This document shows positions 16,882-25,277 of a DNA stretch of 64,000 nt, piece by piece. Source of the DNA: CAIKLP01 sp039798705 (GTDB taxonomy: Bacteria > Bacteroidota > Bacteroidia > Sphingobacteriales > Sphingobacteriaceae); the NCBI GenBank assembly GCA_039798705.1, contig JBDKFN010000003.1, forward strand, positions 1 through 64,000, given 5' to 3'. A program made the translations under genes and the position numbers. The first letter of the stretch is position 1; the number at the start of each line of letters is the position of its first letter. Below the pieces are notes generated by a model. The model saw only the letters and a list, made by a program, of their open reading frames with translations. It made no database searches and was not told the DNA's origin.

Positions 16882-18147
16882 TTATTCGTCAGCGATTGAT
16901 CTTCCCATGTAAGACATTACACAACGGAAACCAACATATGATTTTGCTGTGTCTTGGTACTCATATGTACGTGTACCATTTTGTAAGAAGTATCCGATAT
17001 CTTTCCAAGATCCACCTTTAATTACTTTGCGTTTTAAAACTTCAGGATCTTCAGATTTTGCTTCGTAAGTATAATTAGGATTCAAGTCGTGGAAGAATAC
17101 ATTAGCAGATTCGTCATAAGCAGTACTTGTCCACTCAGCAACGTTTCCAGACATATTGTATAATCCGAAATCGTTCGGGAAATATGAAGTAACTTTTACA
17201 GTTTGCATACCACCGTCATCGCCATAATTTCCGCGACCTGGTTTAAAGTTAGCTACTAAACAGCCTTTGCTATTTCTAACATAAGGACCACCCCATCCAT
17301 AATCCGCTCCAACTCTACCACCACGAGATGCATATTCAAATTCTGATTCAGTAGGCAAACGGAACTGGTTCATGTTTGCTTCACCTTCTTCATGTTTGAA
17401 ATTATCTAACATTTTAGTTCTCCAAACAGTAAATGCCCTAGCTTGTTTCCAACTAACACCCACTACTGGATATTCGTCATAAGCCGGATGCCAGAAATAT
17501 TTTTCAACCATTGGATCATTCATAGAATAAGAGAAATCCGAAAGGAAAGTTAATGTATCTGGATAAATAGGCACATCTTCTTTAATTACAAAAGTAGTTC
17601 TGTTTTTATCACGGTTTGATTTGTTAGCCGCAGCAACAAAATCAATCCACTCTGAATGGTAAATTAATTTACGTACATCAATTTCTTTACGACCAAAGAT
17701 TCTTTCTTCTTCTGGATAGTACAATTCAGAAATCGCTTCCATAACAGCAGGATCTTTGATATTGATTCTAGTTTTCCAATTTAAGAATTCTTTACCGTCC
17801 GCATCTTGAATAATGTGCTCGCCACCCAATGTTTTTTTCACAATTGAATCACGAACGTATTCTGTAAATTGACGGTACTCGTTATTAGTAATTTCTGTTT
17901 CGTCCATGTAGAACGCACTGATACTAATTTGACGGTTGTGTGCAATTTGCGAATAGTTGATATCCTGATCAGATTGACCAGTATGATAAGTACCCGATGG
18001 AATGTAAACCATTCCAAAAGGAATAAATGGTCTGAAAACTGGACGGTTCATTGACCCAACTAATTCTCCGTTCCCTGAATTTAATCCGCAGCTACTTAAG
18101 ACTACAGTGAGTCCAGCTAGACAGAATAATGCGATTTTTTTCATCAT
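16882..18147 (-). CDS. gldK: Gliding motility / type IX secretion lipoprotein GldK
   Basis: GldK (PorK) is an outer-membrane lipoprotein that builds the periplasmic ring with GldN. From the ATG at 18147 (or 18144) the protein is about 421 residues, with a signal peptide MKKIALFCLAGLTVVLSSC (lipobox LSSC) and a formylglycine-generating-enzyme-like fold recognised by FRLPTESEFEYASRGG, YGLYNMSGNVAEWTS-type and GFRCV segments near the C-terminus. The frame stays open up to a TTG at 18228, but that would bury the signal peptide and the TTG lies inside a promoter -33 box, so the shorter start is chosen. First gene of gldKLMN. Confidence 0.94.
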   Translation of the reverse strand: MMKKIALFCLAGLTVVLSSCGLNSGNGELVGSMNRPVFRPFIPFGMVYIPSGTYHTGQSDQDINYSQIAHNRQISISAFYMDETEITNNEYRQFTEYVRDSIVKKTLGGEHIIQDADGKEFLNWKTRINIKDPAVMEAISELYYPEEERIFGRKEIDVRKLIYHSEWIDFVAAANKSNRDKNRTTFVIKEDVPIYPDTLTFLSDFSYSMNDPMVEKYFWHPAYDEYPVVGVSWKQARAFTVWRTKMLDNFKHEEGEANMNQFRLPTESEFEYASRGGRVGADYGWGGPYVRNSKGCLVANFKPGRGNYGDDGGMQTVKVTSYFPNDFGLYNMSGNVAEWTSTAYDESANVFFHDLNPNYTYEAKSEDPEVLKRKVIKGGSWKDIGYFLQNGTRTYEYQDTAKSYVGFRCVMSYMGRSIADE

Positions 18148-18199
18148 ACTAAGCATTAATTTTTGCTTTAATTTATTAATTTGTATTGAGCCGTAAAAA

Positions 18200-18229
18200 C
18201 AAAAATAGCATTTTAAACCTATTTTCAAA
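18200..18229 (-). promoter_or_regulatory. Bacteroidota-type promoter of gldKLMN
   Basis: On the minus strand a -33 TTTG (18226-18229) is followed after 18 bases by a perfect -7 box TATTTTTG (18200-18207). Transcription would start near 18193, leaving a leader of about 45 bases before the gldK ATG at 18147. The match to the TTTG/TAnnTTTG pattern of this phylum is exact. Confidence 0.65.
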
Positions 18230-18270
18230 AGAAAGAATGTTAATAATTGCGTTTTTTGTTGATAAACTAT

Positions 18271-18292
18271 AAAAAACAGCGTTTAACGCTAG
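18271..18292 (-). terminator. Candidate terminator after the porP-like gene
   Basis: A short inverted repeat (AGCGT, 3-base loop, ACGCT on the minus strand) followed by GTTTTTTA lies about 45 bases after the stop of the PorP/SprF-like gene and just before the gldK promoter. The stem is only 5 bp, so strength is doubtful, but the placement between two transcription units is apt. Confidence 0.4.
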
Positions 18293-18337
18293 TTAAAACG
18301 CCTTTTACAATATTTTATTGCGATAAAAAAGTGCTTT

Positions 18338-19285
18338 TTATAGGAATCTAGGCGTTTTTATAATCACATCTGTCTTAATTTTTTTGACAAATACGACATC
18401 GTATCCTAATAATATTTCATGAGAACCGGTACTTCCATTAGAAGTCAAGCTCAAATTAGATAATGTATAATCGTAAGAATAACTCATTTTAATTCTATCG
18501 GTTAAATTCATACCAGCTATTGCAACAATGGCATCATTTAAACGATATGATAATCCACCCCAATATTTCTGGTTGTAATATGCCAATGCATTGATATCAA
18601 ATGAAGAGGTCTTCGCTACTTTAACCATTATAGATGGTTTAATTTCTAAGCTAGGGCTCAATACTAAATTGTATCCTCCAGTTAAATAATAATGCACTAC
18701 ACTTTTATATTCAGAAGTACCTGGTACATCAAAACTCATATTAGGAGTTGTTAAATGTGTTGTAGAAAAACCAACATAATATGCTTCTGTATTGTAAGTC
18801 AATCCGAAGTTAACATCTGGTTTAACCGCGTTTACAGTTCCAGCAGGAATCAATGGATCTCCAGGTGTGAGGGCTTTTAACTTTGCGCCATCAAGTGTTC
18901 TTTGTAAAAATCCTACAGAAATACCCGCAGATAAATTCCCAGTAGGTAATTCATATTTGTATGCGTATGAAGCAGCGAAATGTAAATTTCTTTCAAATCC
19001 AATTTGGTCATTGATGATATGAACTCCAACACCACCTTTTAAACTAGGTGCTGGCATATGTGCTGAAATTGTTTGTGTTTGTGGACCACCATCAAAACCA
19101 ACGTACTGTGCACGAAACAATCCTACCATGCTTAATGAAGGTTTGCTTCCAGCCAATGAAGGATTGAACACAAAACTATTAAACATGTAATGAGAATACT
19201 GAGGATCCTGTTGTGCGCTTGAATCCTTTGCTGTAAAAAGCAAAGATGATGCAAGTAAAAATAAGGTTAGAATTCTGTTTTTCAT
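18338..19285 (-). CDS. PorP/SprF-family type IX secretion outer membrane protein
   Basis: Members of this family are outer-membrane beta-barrels that work with the type IX machine, anchoring or exporting surface adhesins (SprF with SprB) or joining the PorK/PorN complex. The 315-residue protein has a signal peptide ending near DSSAQ (25), then QQDPQYSHYMFNSFVFNPSLAGS, the diagnostic start of the family, and alternating amphipathic strands to the end. It lies directly upstream of gldK, the arrangement often found in this phylum, with its own promoter. Confidence 0.92.
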   Translation of the reverse strand: MKNRILTLFLLASSLLFTAKDSSAQQDPQYSHYMFNSFVFNPSLAGSKPSLSMVGLFRAQYVGFDGGPQTQTISAHMPAPSLKGGVGVHIINDQIGFERNLHFAASYAYKYELPTGNLSAGISVGFLQRTLDGAKLKALTPGDPLIPAGTVNAVKPDVNFGLTYNTEAYYVGFSTTHLTTPNMSFDVPGTSEYKSVVHYYLTGGYNLVLSPSLEIKPSIMVKVAKTSSFDINALAYYNQKYWGGLSYRLNDAIVAIAGMNLTDRIKMSYSYDYTLSNLSLTSNGSTGSHEILLGYDVVFVKKIKTDVIIKTPRFL

Positions 19286-19323
19286 TCGTTCTCTTTATCT
19301 CCCTCGATAATTGACAAGGACTT

Positions 19324-19354
19324 CAAAATTAGTATAATATTCAAACTAAGCAAA
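19324..19354 (-). promoter_or_regulatory. Bacteroidota-type promoter of the porP-like gene
   Basis: On the minus strand a -33 TTTG (19351-19354) is separated by exactly 19 bases from a perfect -7 box TAATTTTG (19324-19331). The predicted start near 19317 gives a leader of about 30 bases before the ATG at 19285. It lies in the 166-base gap after hemD, which otherwise shows nothing clear. Confidence 0.65.
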
Positions 19355-19451
19355 TTTTTAAACTGCTAAAATTCTGTTGAATAGGGAGAAAATGGTAGAA
19401 AAAGGGCTTTTAAAGGCTAAAATGAAGGTTTAATGCTAGTAATTTGATTGA

Positions 19452-20207
19452 CTACTTATTCATTCGTTTCACATAATCTTCAATTGCCATTGTCATAGAC
19501 GGAAATTGAGGGGTAGGTGCTTGCACATTTATGGTTAAACCAGCGTCTATAACAGCCTTAGCTGTGGTAGGTCCAAATGTAGCCAAACGAGTATTGTTTT
19601 GTTTGAAATCTGGAAAATTCATGTACAAAGATTTGATACCAGAAGGGCTAAAGAAAACAATCATATCGTAATTAACTTCTGCTAAATCTGATAAGTCACT
19701 GCATACAGTTTTGTATATAACTGCAGCAGAAAAATCATAGCCATTATCCTTTAAAAATACAGGAATACTATCTGTGTAAACATCTGTACAAGGGTAAAAA
19801 AACTTTTCCGATTTATGTTTTTTGAGTAACTCAATTAAATCAGCAGTTGTTTGTTTCCCTATAGATATTTTTCTTTTGCGATACTGCACATACTTCTGCA
19901 TATAAAGGGCTACAGCCTCTGTAATGCAAAAATATTTCATCTCAGCAGGAACCTCAATTCTCATTTCTTCGCAAATTCTGAAGTAATGATCAATAGCATT
20001 TCTACTTGTAAAAATTACAGCTGTAAAGTCAAGTGGATTGATTTTTTCTTTACGAAAATCTTTTGCAGGAATTCCCTCTACATGAATAAAAGATCTGAAG
20101 TCGATTTTTAAGTTTAACTTTTTAGCTAAATCATAAAAAGGAGACTTATCTGTTTCCGGTTTGGGCTGTGTAACAAGTATGCTTTTAACTTTAATTTTCT
20201 TTTCCAT
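19452..20207 (-). CDS. hemD: Uroporphyrinogen-III synthase
   Basis: HemD closes hydroxymethylbilane to uroporphyrinogen III in haem synthesis. The 251-residue protein has the two-lobed HemD pattern: VKSILVTQPKP at the start, FTAVIFTSRNAIDHYF near residue 60, and the second-lobe segments YDMIVFFSPSGIKSLYMNFP and LATFGPTTAKAVIDAGL before the C-terminus. HemD sequences diverge strongly, so these scattered segments and the length carry the call. It follows the DUF4271 gene by 30 bases and precedes the PorP/gld genes, a neighbourhood seen across Bacteroidota. Confidence 0.88.
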   Translation of the reverse strand: MEKKIKVKSILVTQPKPETDKSPFYDLAKKLNLKIDFRSFIHVEGIPAKDFRKEKINPLDFTAVIFTSRNAIDHYFRICEEMRIEVPAEMKYFCITEAVALYMQKYVQYRKRKISIGKQTTADLIELLKKHKSEKFFYPCTDVYTDSIPVFLKDNGYDFSAAVIYKTVCSDLSDLAEVNYDMIVFFSPSGIKSLYMNFPDFKQNNTRLATFGPTTAKAVIDAGLTINVQAPTPQFPSMTMAIEDYVKRMNK

Positions 20208-20237
20208 CTATCAAAACAAACTGTGTTGGTAGGTGCC

Positions 20238-21134
20238 TTAATTCCCGATTAAGATTTTATAAATAACCAGTAGGGGCATCAATTCCAGGGTGCAAAGATA
20301 GATAAATAAATAAAATTTAGGAAACCTAAAATTACTTGAAACGTAGGCCCCACTTCGAAAATACTTGTAAATAGCATTGAAAACCCATAAAAACAAGAGC
20401 AAATAAATTAAATTTTGATGCGATTCAACTGGAAGAAATTGATAAAAAAGTAGAATTGGCAATATGACTAAGACATAAACAAAATTAGAAATAGCCATAA
20501 TTGACAGATATGCGGCTATTAATTTAGGAATGGCAAACAGATATGCCGAGAATTTCATTAAAATGTATTTCAATAAATAATAACCAGTTACCAATATGAA
20601 TATTCTACCATAGAGCGCAAAACCTTTAAATATAATGACTGGAGCCAAAACAGGGATTGAATTATAAATCAATAAGGAAATTACAAAAAGATAAATCAAT
20701 AAAAATAATGTAGCCGTTCTGAGTTTAAAAAAATTATCCTCTCTAGCAAATTGCGCAACCATTCGATTACTCCAATAGGCTTGAAATAAAGCCAAAATTA
20801 CTTTACCGTGACCGGTATTTAAATACGCCAATAAAATAATAATCCCAACTAATAAAACACTCAACCAATCTTTTGAAACTTTCCTGCTGATGTATTTATT
20901 CTGATCTTTTTTTACACTTTTTACATATTCATTTGCATGAAAACTATAGTCGGCTAGCCCTGTTTTTTGTTTAAAAAACTGTTGTTGTAATTGTAGGTTA
21001 TTTGCTTTTTGAAAAGGCGCAGAATCACAACTGTGCATCTCAATATTTGAAGCTATAGTTGAATCTTGTGCATAATTATTCGCACTATTCAAAAGAAATA
21101 AAAAGCAAATTAAAGTGATTGTTTTTTGAAACAT
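20238..21134 (-). CDS. DUF4271-like membrane protein next to hemD
   Basis: A 298-residue protein with a signal peptide (cleavage near NNYAQ, residue 23), a polar periplasmic stretch to about residue 85, then about six or seven membrane helices (first near 90-108, last near 272-292). The pattern KDWLSVLLVG followed by YWSNRMVAQFAREDNFFKLRT is that of DUF4271, a family restricted as far as I know to Bacteroidota and encoded beside hemD. Its function is unknown. The gene is 30 bases upstream of hemD and probably shares its transcript. Confidence 0.75.
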   Translation of the reverse strand: MFQKTITLICFLFLLNSANNYAQDSTIASNIEMHSCDSAPFQKANNLQLQQQFFKQKTGLADYSFHANEYVKSVKKDQNKYISRKVSKDWLSVLLVGIIILLAYLNTGHGKVILALFQAYWSNRMVAQFAREDNFFKLRTATLFLLIYLFVISLLIYNSIPVLAPVIIFKGFALYGRIFILVTGYYLLKYILMKFSAYLFAIPKLIAAYLSIMAISNFVYVLVILPILLFYQFLPVESHQNLIYLLLFLWVFNAIYKYFRSGAYVSSNFRFPKFYLFIYLCTLELMPLLVIYKILIGN

Positions 21135-21187
21135 TAATTAATCAGGTAATGAATAAGTTTCAAATATACATTATTGAAATTGATTGC

Positions 21188-22915
21188 TTAGAAATTATTC
21201 ACAATTCCGAAATGAATCTTAGCATTATTAAATTGAATGGGCGCTGTTGAAGATTTTCCTACTGCATAACAAATAGAAAAAATGCCTGCCTTAGTGAGCA
21301 AATTTAACCCCAATCCAAAACCATATGGTTTAATTGTTTTAGCATTGGCACTTGCTTGACTTTTAGCAACTGCTTGATCAAAAAAAGCTTGAATAAATGT
21401 TTTATCATCAAGTAAAAAACGATATTCTAAGGTGATGATGCCTAAATTTGAGGCATTCAGACTTTCTTCGTTAAAACCCCTTAAACTCTTTAGCCCTCCA
21501 TATCGAATCAATTCATTCTGAAATAAATTATTGCCGTCAATGGTTTGTGCATGAATCATTGTATAAATTACGTTTCTGGGCGCAAGTTGGAAATAGCCAC
21601 TGGCAAGCACCTGAGCTTGCATTTGAACCGTAACCAATTGAATGCTATCGTATAATCGAGGATCAAATTGTGTGTTTTTATAAATAGTTCTATTCCCCAA
21701 TGCGATTGAAGCATCTAGCTGTAGCCCTTTTGTTGGATAGAATTGATTCTCATGGTTGATCAATCGCAATGCTAATCCATAATGATTACTTGCCACATCA
21801 GAAAACACAGGTAGAATTTGCAGATTTTGATTTGCATTGTTTGAAATTAAATTTGATTGGGTCGCTTTATAGAAAAATTTAATATAATTTTTCTTGGCAA
21901 AATAATAAGGAAATGCGATTGTTTGATTTAAGGTAACAAAACTAGTATCCTGCCTGCGAATTGAAAAAATAAATTCTGAACTAATAAACGAACCAAATAA
22001 ATAATCGTAATTAAATTTAAAATTTAAATCTCTTGTATTATTTGGTTGACCTTTAAAATCAAAATCAATTTTCTCCCCTCTTTTAAAAATGTTTTTTAAA
22101 TTCAAATGGAATTGTCCAATAAAATTGGCTTTCCCATTATTGCTAGGAACTAATCCTATTAAACCTTCTATTTGATTTGAGTTTTTATTTTCAACAGCAA
22201 TTTTAAGCACATTCTTGCTTCCATTTCGAATAATAATTGGCAGGTATTTTAGTGTTAAAAAATCTAGCTGGTTAACTCTATCATAAATTTGATCTATTTT
22301 ATTTTGACGATAAACCGTTCCATTTTTGAGACCAATATATGATGCTAAGTATATAGGTTTAATAATGTTAGCATTAGTTGCCGTAACGCTATCTATGACG
22401 ACTAATTCACCAAGTATTAAATTAATATTTGCATTAACACTTTTGTTATTGATTTCAATTGAATCAAAATTTAAACTAGCCAATGGGTAACCATTGTTTT
22501 CTGTATAATTCAAAACTCCTGTCATAAAATTTTGAAGCTGGCTAGGGTCTATTAATTGCCCTTTCAATTGAAGCACATTTGATTCAAATGATTCCAGCAC
22601 TTGTAACGTTTTAGCAGAAAACTTTAATACTCCCCATCGAAACTGCTGACCAATTTGAATATCGACAAATAGCTTATCAGCACTGTCTTTCAAAAGTATT
22701 GTTTTTGCAAAAATATAACCTTGAGATTGATATATCTGAATTTGACGAGAAACATACTGTTTACGTAGAATGGTATCTGAAAAAATCTTGTTTTCTGTTA
22801 AAACACCAACATCCGCATCTATAATACGCAAATTAAGAGGGAAGCTTTGCTGCGAAAAGCAAAACGCAGGAAGAAATACTAGCATAAATAATAAAATGCG
22901 ATTACAAAAATTCAT
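21188..22915 (-). CDS. BamA/TamA-like outer membrane beta-barrel protein
   Basis: A 575-residue protein with a signal peptide (MNFCNRILLFMLVFLPAFCFSQ), an N-terminal half with POTRA-like alpha/beta segments (about 25-240, including a stretch starting VVIDSVTATNANIIKPIYLASYIGLKNG-like) and a C-terminal 16-strand type barrel ending in aromatic strands. In the barrel, LIRYGGLKSLRGFNEESL contains the R-G-F-x-E element of the Omp85/BamA family. The family inserts or secretes outer membrane proteins. It is shorter than BamA (about 800 residues), so TamA- or surface-antigen-like is more likely than the essential BamA. Confidence 0.82.
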   Translation of the reverse strand: MNFCNRILLFMLVFLPAFCFSQQSFPLNLRIIDADVGVLTENKIFSDTILRKQYVSRQIQIYQSQGYIFAKTILLKDSADKLFVDIQIGQQFRWGVLKFSAKTLQVLESFESNVLQLKGQLIDPSQLQNFMTGVLNYTENNGYPLASLNFDSIEINNKSVNANINLILGELVVIDSVTATNANIIKPIYLASYIGLKNGTVYRQNKIDQIYDRVNQLDFLTLKYLPIIIRNGSKNVLKIAVENKNSNQIEGLIGLVPSNNGKANFIGQFHLNLKNIFKRGEKIDFDFKGQPNNTRDLNFKFNYDYLFGSFISSEFIFSIRRQDTSFVTLNQTIAFPYYFAKKNYIKFFYKATQSNLISNNANQNLQILPVFSDVASNHYGLALRLINHENQFYPTKGLQLDASIALGNRTIYKNTQFDPRLYDSIQLVTVQMQAQVLASGYFQLAPRNVIYTMIHAQTIDGNNLFQNELIRYGGLKSLRGFNEESLNASNLGIITLEYRFLLDDKTFIQAFFDQAVAKSQASANAKTIKPYGFGLGLNLLTKAGIFSICYAVGKSSTAPIQFNNAKIHFGIVNNF

Positions 22916-22951
22916 TAGTTAAAATTAATTAAAAATACGGAACTTAGCCCT

Positions 22952-24076
22952 ATGGCAGGCATCTATATTCATATTCCATTTTGCAAACAGGCATGTCACT
23001 ATTGCGATTTTCATTTTAGTACTCAGCTTAAACATAAAGACGCTTTAATTACTGCTTTATTACTTGAATTACAAATTCGTAAAAATTACTTAGGATCGCA
23101 AAGCATTGATAGCATATACTTTGGTGGGGGTAGCCCATCTATTCTTCCTGCAAATGACATTGAAAAATTGCTTCAATATATTTACAGAAACTTTCAAATC
23201 AACAATGGTGTAGAAATAACTTTAGAAGCCAATCCTGATGATTTAACAAATGATAAAATCAAAGCATATTATCAAATGGGTATCAATAGGCTTAGTATAG
23301 GAATACAATCTTTTATTGATCGCGATTTATTGTGGATGAATAGGGCTCACAATTCGGCTGAAGCTATTAACTGCATTAAACGTGCGCAAGATATAGGAAT
23401 TGAAAATTTGAGCATAGATTTAATTTATGGCTTACCTGAATTGTCGGACAATGAATGGAAGCAAAACATTGAAATCGCGCTGTCGCATGACATTAAACAT
23501 TTATCATCTTATGCGTTAACCGTTGAATCAAAAACTGCCTTAGCAAGTTTTATTCAAAAAGGAAAAATGAAACCCCTTGATGAAGAAAAAACAGCCTATC
23601 AATTCGAAATCTTACTAGATATTATGGCTGAGAATGATTTTATTCATTATGAAATTTCGAATTTCTGTAAAGAAAACCATTATGCTAAACACAATACTGC
23701 TTATTGGAAAGGAGTTTCCTATATGGGGATTGGCCCTTCGGCACATTCATTTAATCAAACCACAAGGGAATGGAATGTGGCAAACAATAACTTATACATC
23801 GATCAAATAATGCGTGAAATTATTCCATCTACTATAGAAATTTTATCTTTGGAAAATAGAATCAATGAATATTTAATGCTATCGCTTAGAACCATTTGGG
23901 GTGCGGATTTAAATTACATTGAAAGCAATTTTAGTTCTAGCATTAAAACTGAACTAATTGAAAAAGCAAAGACTCAGATTGATAAAAACTGGTTAATTAT
24001 TGAAAATGAAAAACTAAAGATTACCAAAACAGGAAAATTAATGGCAGATAAAATATCTTCAGAATTATTCTTTTAA
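22952..24076 (+). CDS. hemW: Radical SAM haem chaperone HemW-like protein
   Basis: HemW resembles coproporphyrinogen III dehydrogenase but acts as a haem-binding chaperone. The 374-residue protein begins with the radical SAM cluster motif at Cys11, Cys15 and Cys18 (PFCKQACHYCDFHFS); the fourth cysteine found right after this motif in true HemN is replaced by Phe20. Further HemW segments are FGGGSPSILP, NRLSIGIQSF, and IDLIYGLP. It is shorter than HemN (about 450). It is divergent from the BamA-like gene with a 36-base gap and is followed 5 bases later by the cyclase gene. Confidence 0.9.
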   Translation: MAGIYIHIPFCKQACHYCDFHFSTQLKHKDALITALLLELQIRKNYLGSQSIDSIYFGGGSPSILPANDIEKLLQYIYRNFQINNGVEITLEANPDDLTNDKIKAYYQMGINRLSIGIQSFIDRDLLWMNRAHNSAEAINCIKRAQDIGIENLSIDLIYGLPELSDNEWKQNIEIALSHDIKHLSSYALTVESKTALASFIQKGKMKPLDEEKTAYQFEILLDIMAENDFIHYEISNFCKENHYAKHNTAYWKGVSYMGIGPSAHSFNQTTREWNVANNNLYIDQIMREIIPSTIEILSLENRINEYLMLSLRTIWGADLNYIESNFSSSIKTELIEKAKTQIDKNWLIIENEKLKITKTGKLMADKISSELFF

Positions 24077-24081
24077 AAAAT

Positions 24082-24831
24082 ATGCAACTTCAAAAAATAG
24101 CAATTTCATCCAATCAATATATTGATTTAACCAAGCCAATTGATTTGTCTATACCACTGGATCCAAATGTGGGGCCATTAGCATTTCATATTCCCGCGCC
24201 AAGATTTGAACCTATTCAAGTTGGTGAATTTATTGGCTCTGTTTCAAGAGGGGGCTCTGCAAATTGTGAAAATTTATTTATCAATGCACATGGGAATGGC
24301 ACACATACAGAATGCCTTGGACACATCAGCAAAGAAAGAGTAACCATTAACCAATGTCTAAAACAATTTCATTTTTTTGCTGAGTTAAAATCTGTTAATC
24401 CTCATCAAATGGGAAATGGAGACTATATTATTAGATCAGAAGAATTAGATTTAAGTTCAATTCCAACTGAATGCGAAGCACTAATCATCCGTACATTGCC
24501 AAATAATACATCCAAACTTATTACAAATTATTCTGGTAAAAACCCTTGCTATTTTGACCCAAAATTAACAGCGCAAATTAGATTACATGGAATCAAACAT
24601 TTAATTATTGATTTGCCTTCCGTTGATCGGGAAGAAGACGAAGGTGCATTAGCCGCACATCATGCATTTTGGGATTATCCAAGTGCTCCAAAATATGATT
24701 GCACAATTACCGAAATGGTGTTTGTAAATGATGAAATACAAGACGGTACTTACTTTTTAAATATTCAAATTGCTTCTTTTGAGAGCGATGCAAGTCCTAG
24801 TAAAATAATCATATATACTATTCAAAAATAA
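24082..24831 (+). CDS. Cyclase/kynurenine-formamidase-like metal hydrolase
   Basis: A 249-residue member of the cyclase family, metal-dependent hydrolases that include kynurenine formamidase. The N-terminal part contains DLTKPIDLSIPLDPN, and the metal site is at residues 70-81, HGNGTHTECLGH. The usual motif is HxGTHxDxxxH; here there is one extra residue and Glu replaces Asp, a variant I recall from other Bacteroidota. Later IIDLPSVDREEDEG fits the family's second conserved block. The substrate cannot be named from sequence. Spacing of 5 bases from hemW and 2 to the cytochrome-like gene suggests one operon. Confidence 0.82.
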   Translation: MQLQKIAISSNQYIDLTKPIDLSIPLDPNVGPLAFHIPAPRFEPIQVGEFIGSVSRGGSANCENLFINAHGNGTHTECLGHISKERVTINQCLKQFHFFAELKSVNPHQMGNGDYIIRSEELDLSSIPTECEALIIRTLPNNTSKLITNYSGKNPCYFDPKLTAQIRLHGIKHLIIDLPSVDREEDEGALAAHHAFWDYPSAPKYDCTITEMVFVNDEIQDGTYFLNIQIASFESDASPSKIIIYTIQK

Positions 24832-24833
24832 AT

Positions 24834-25274
24834 ATGAAACATAAATTAACCCCAATTACTATAGTATTGATTTTCTTAATTTCCGCTTGTGCAACTAAGA
24901 AAAATAATGTTCAAAATGATGTTGCACCTGTAAAGAAAGAAGTACCTGCAGCAAATAACACTTATAATAATTTTAACAACAACTTTGGATATGTTAAGCC
25001 TGCCGCAAGGATATATAAACCTACAGAGGCAACTTTAGCAGCTTTACAAAATACAACAGGCGAAGTGAAAATGGAAACACTGATGGAAGGATTTACCATT
25101 TTTACTGCTGGTGCCTGTATCAATTGCCATGTAGCAAATGACATTAATGATTATGGTGAATTAAGGTGGAGAAAAATAATTGATGATATGGCGCCAAAAG
25201 CATATTTAACTGCAGCGCAAACAGACGCTGTCTTAAAATATGTAATTGCTATAAAGCAAACGACAAAAAAATAA
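24834..25274 (+). CDS. Small cytochrome c-like lipoprotein
   Basis: A 146-residue protein with a lipoprotein signal peptide (lipobox ISAC, Cys19), a low-complexity linker rich in Asn, Lys and Pro (about 20-60), and a compact C-terminal domain with a single haem-attachment motif CINCH (Cys95, Cys98, His99). Met119 in DDMAPKAYLT is placed to be the second haem ligand, as in class I cytochromes c. The final helix KAYLTAAQTDAVLKYVIAIK matches the usual C-terminal helix. Expected to face the periplasm on a membrane. Whether it carries electrons or senses haem is unknown. Its stop is 3 bases from that of the convergent neighbour. Confidence 0.8.
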   Translation: MKHKLTPITIVLIFLISACATKKNNVQNDVAPVKKEVPAANNTYNNFNNNFGYVKPAARIYKPTEATLAALQNTTGEVKMETLMEGFTIFTAGACINCHVANDINDYGELRWRKIIDDMAPKAYLTAAQTDAVLKYVIAIKQTTKK

Positions 25275-25277
25275 TAA

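Noticed and set aside
18148..18228. N-terminal extension of GldK up to a TTG
   Set aside because: It would place 27 residues ahead of a perfect lipoprotein signal peptide and uses bases of a consensus promoter.
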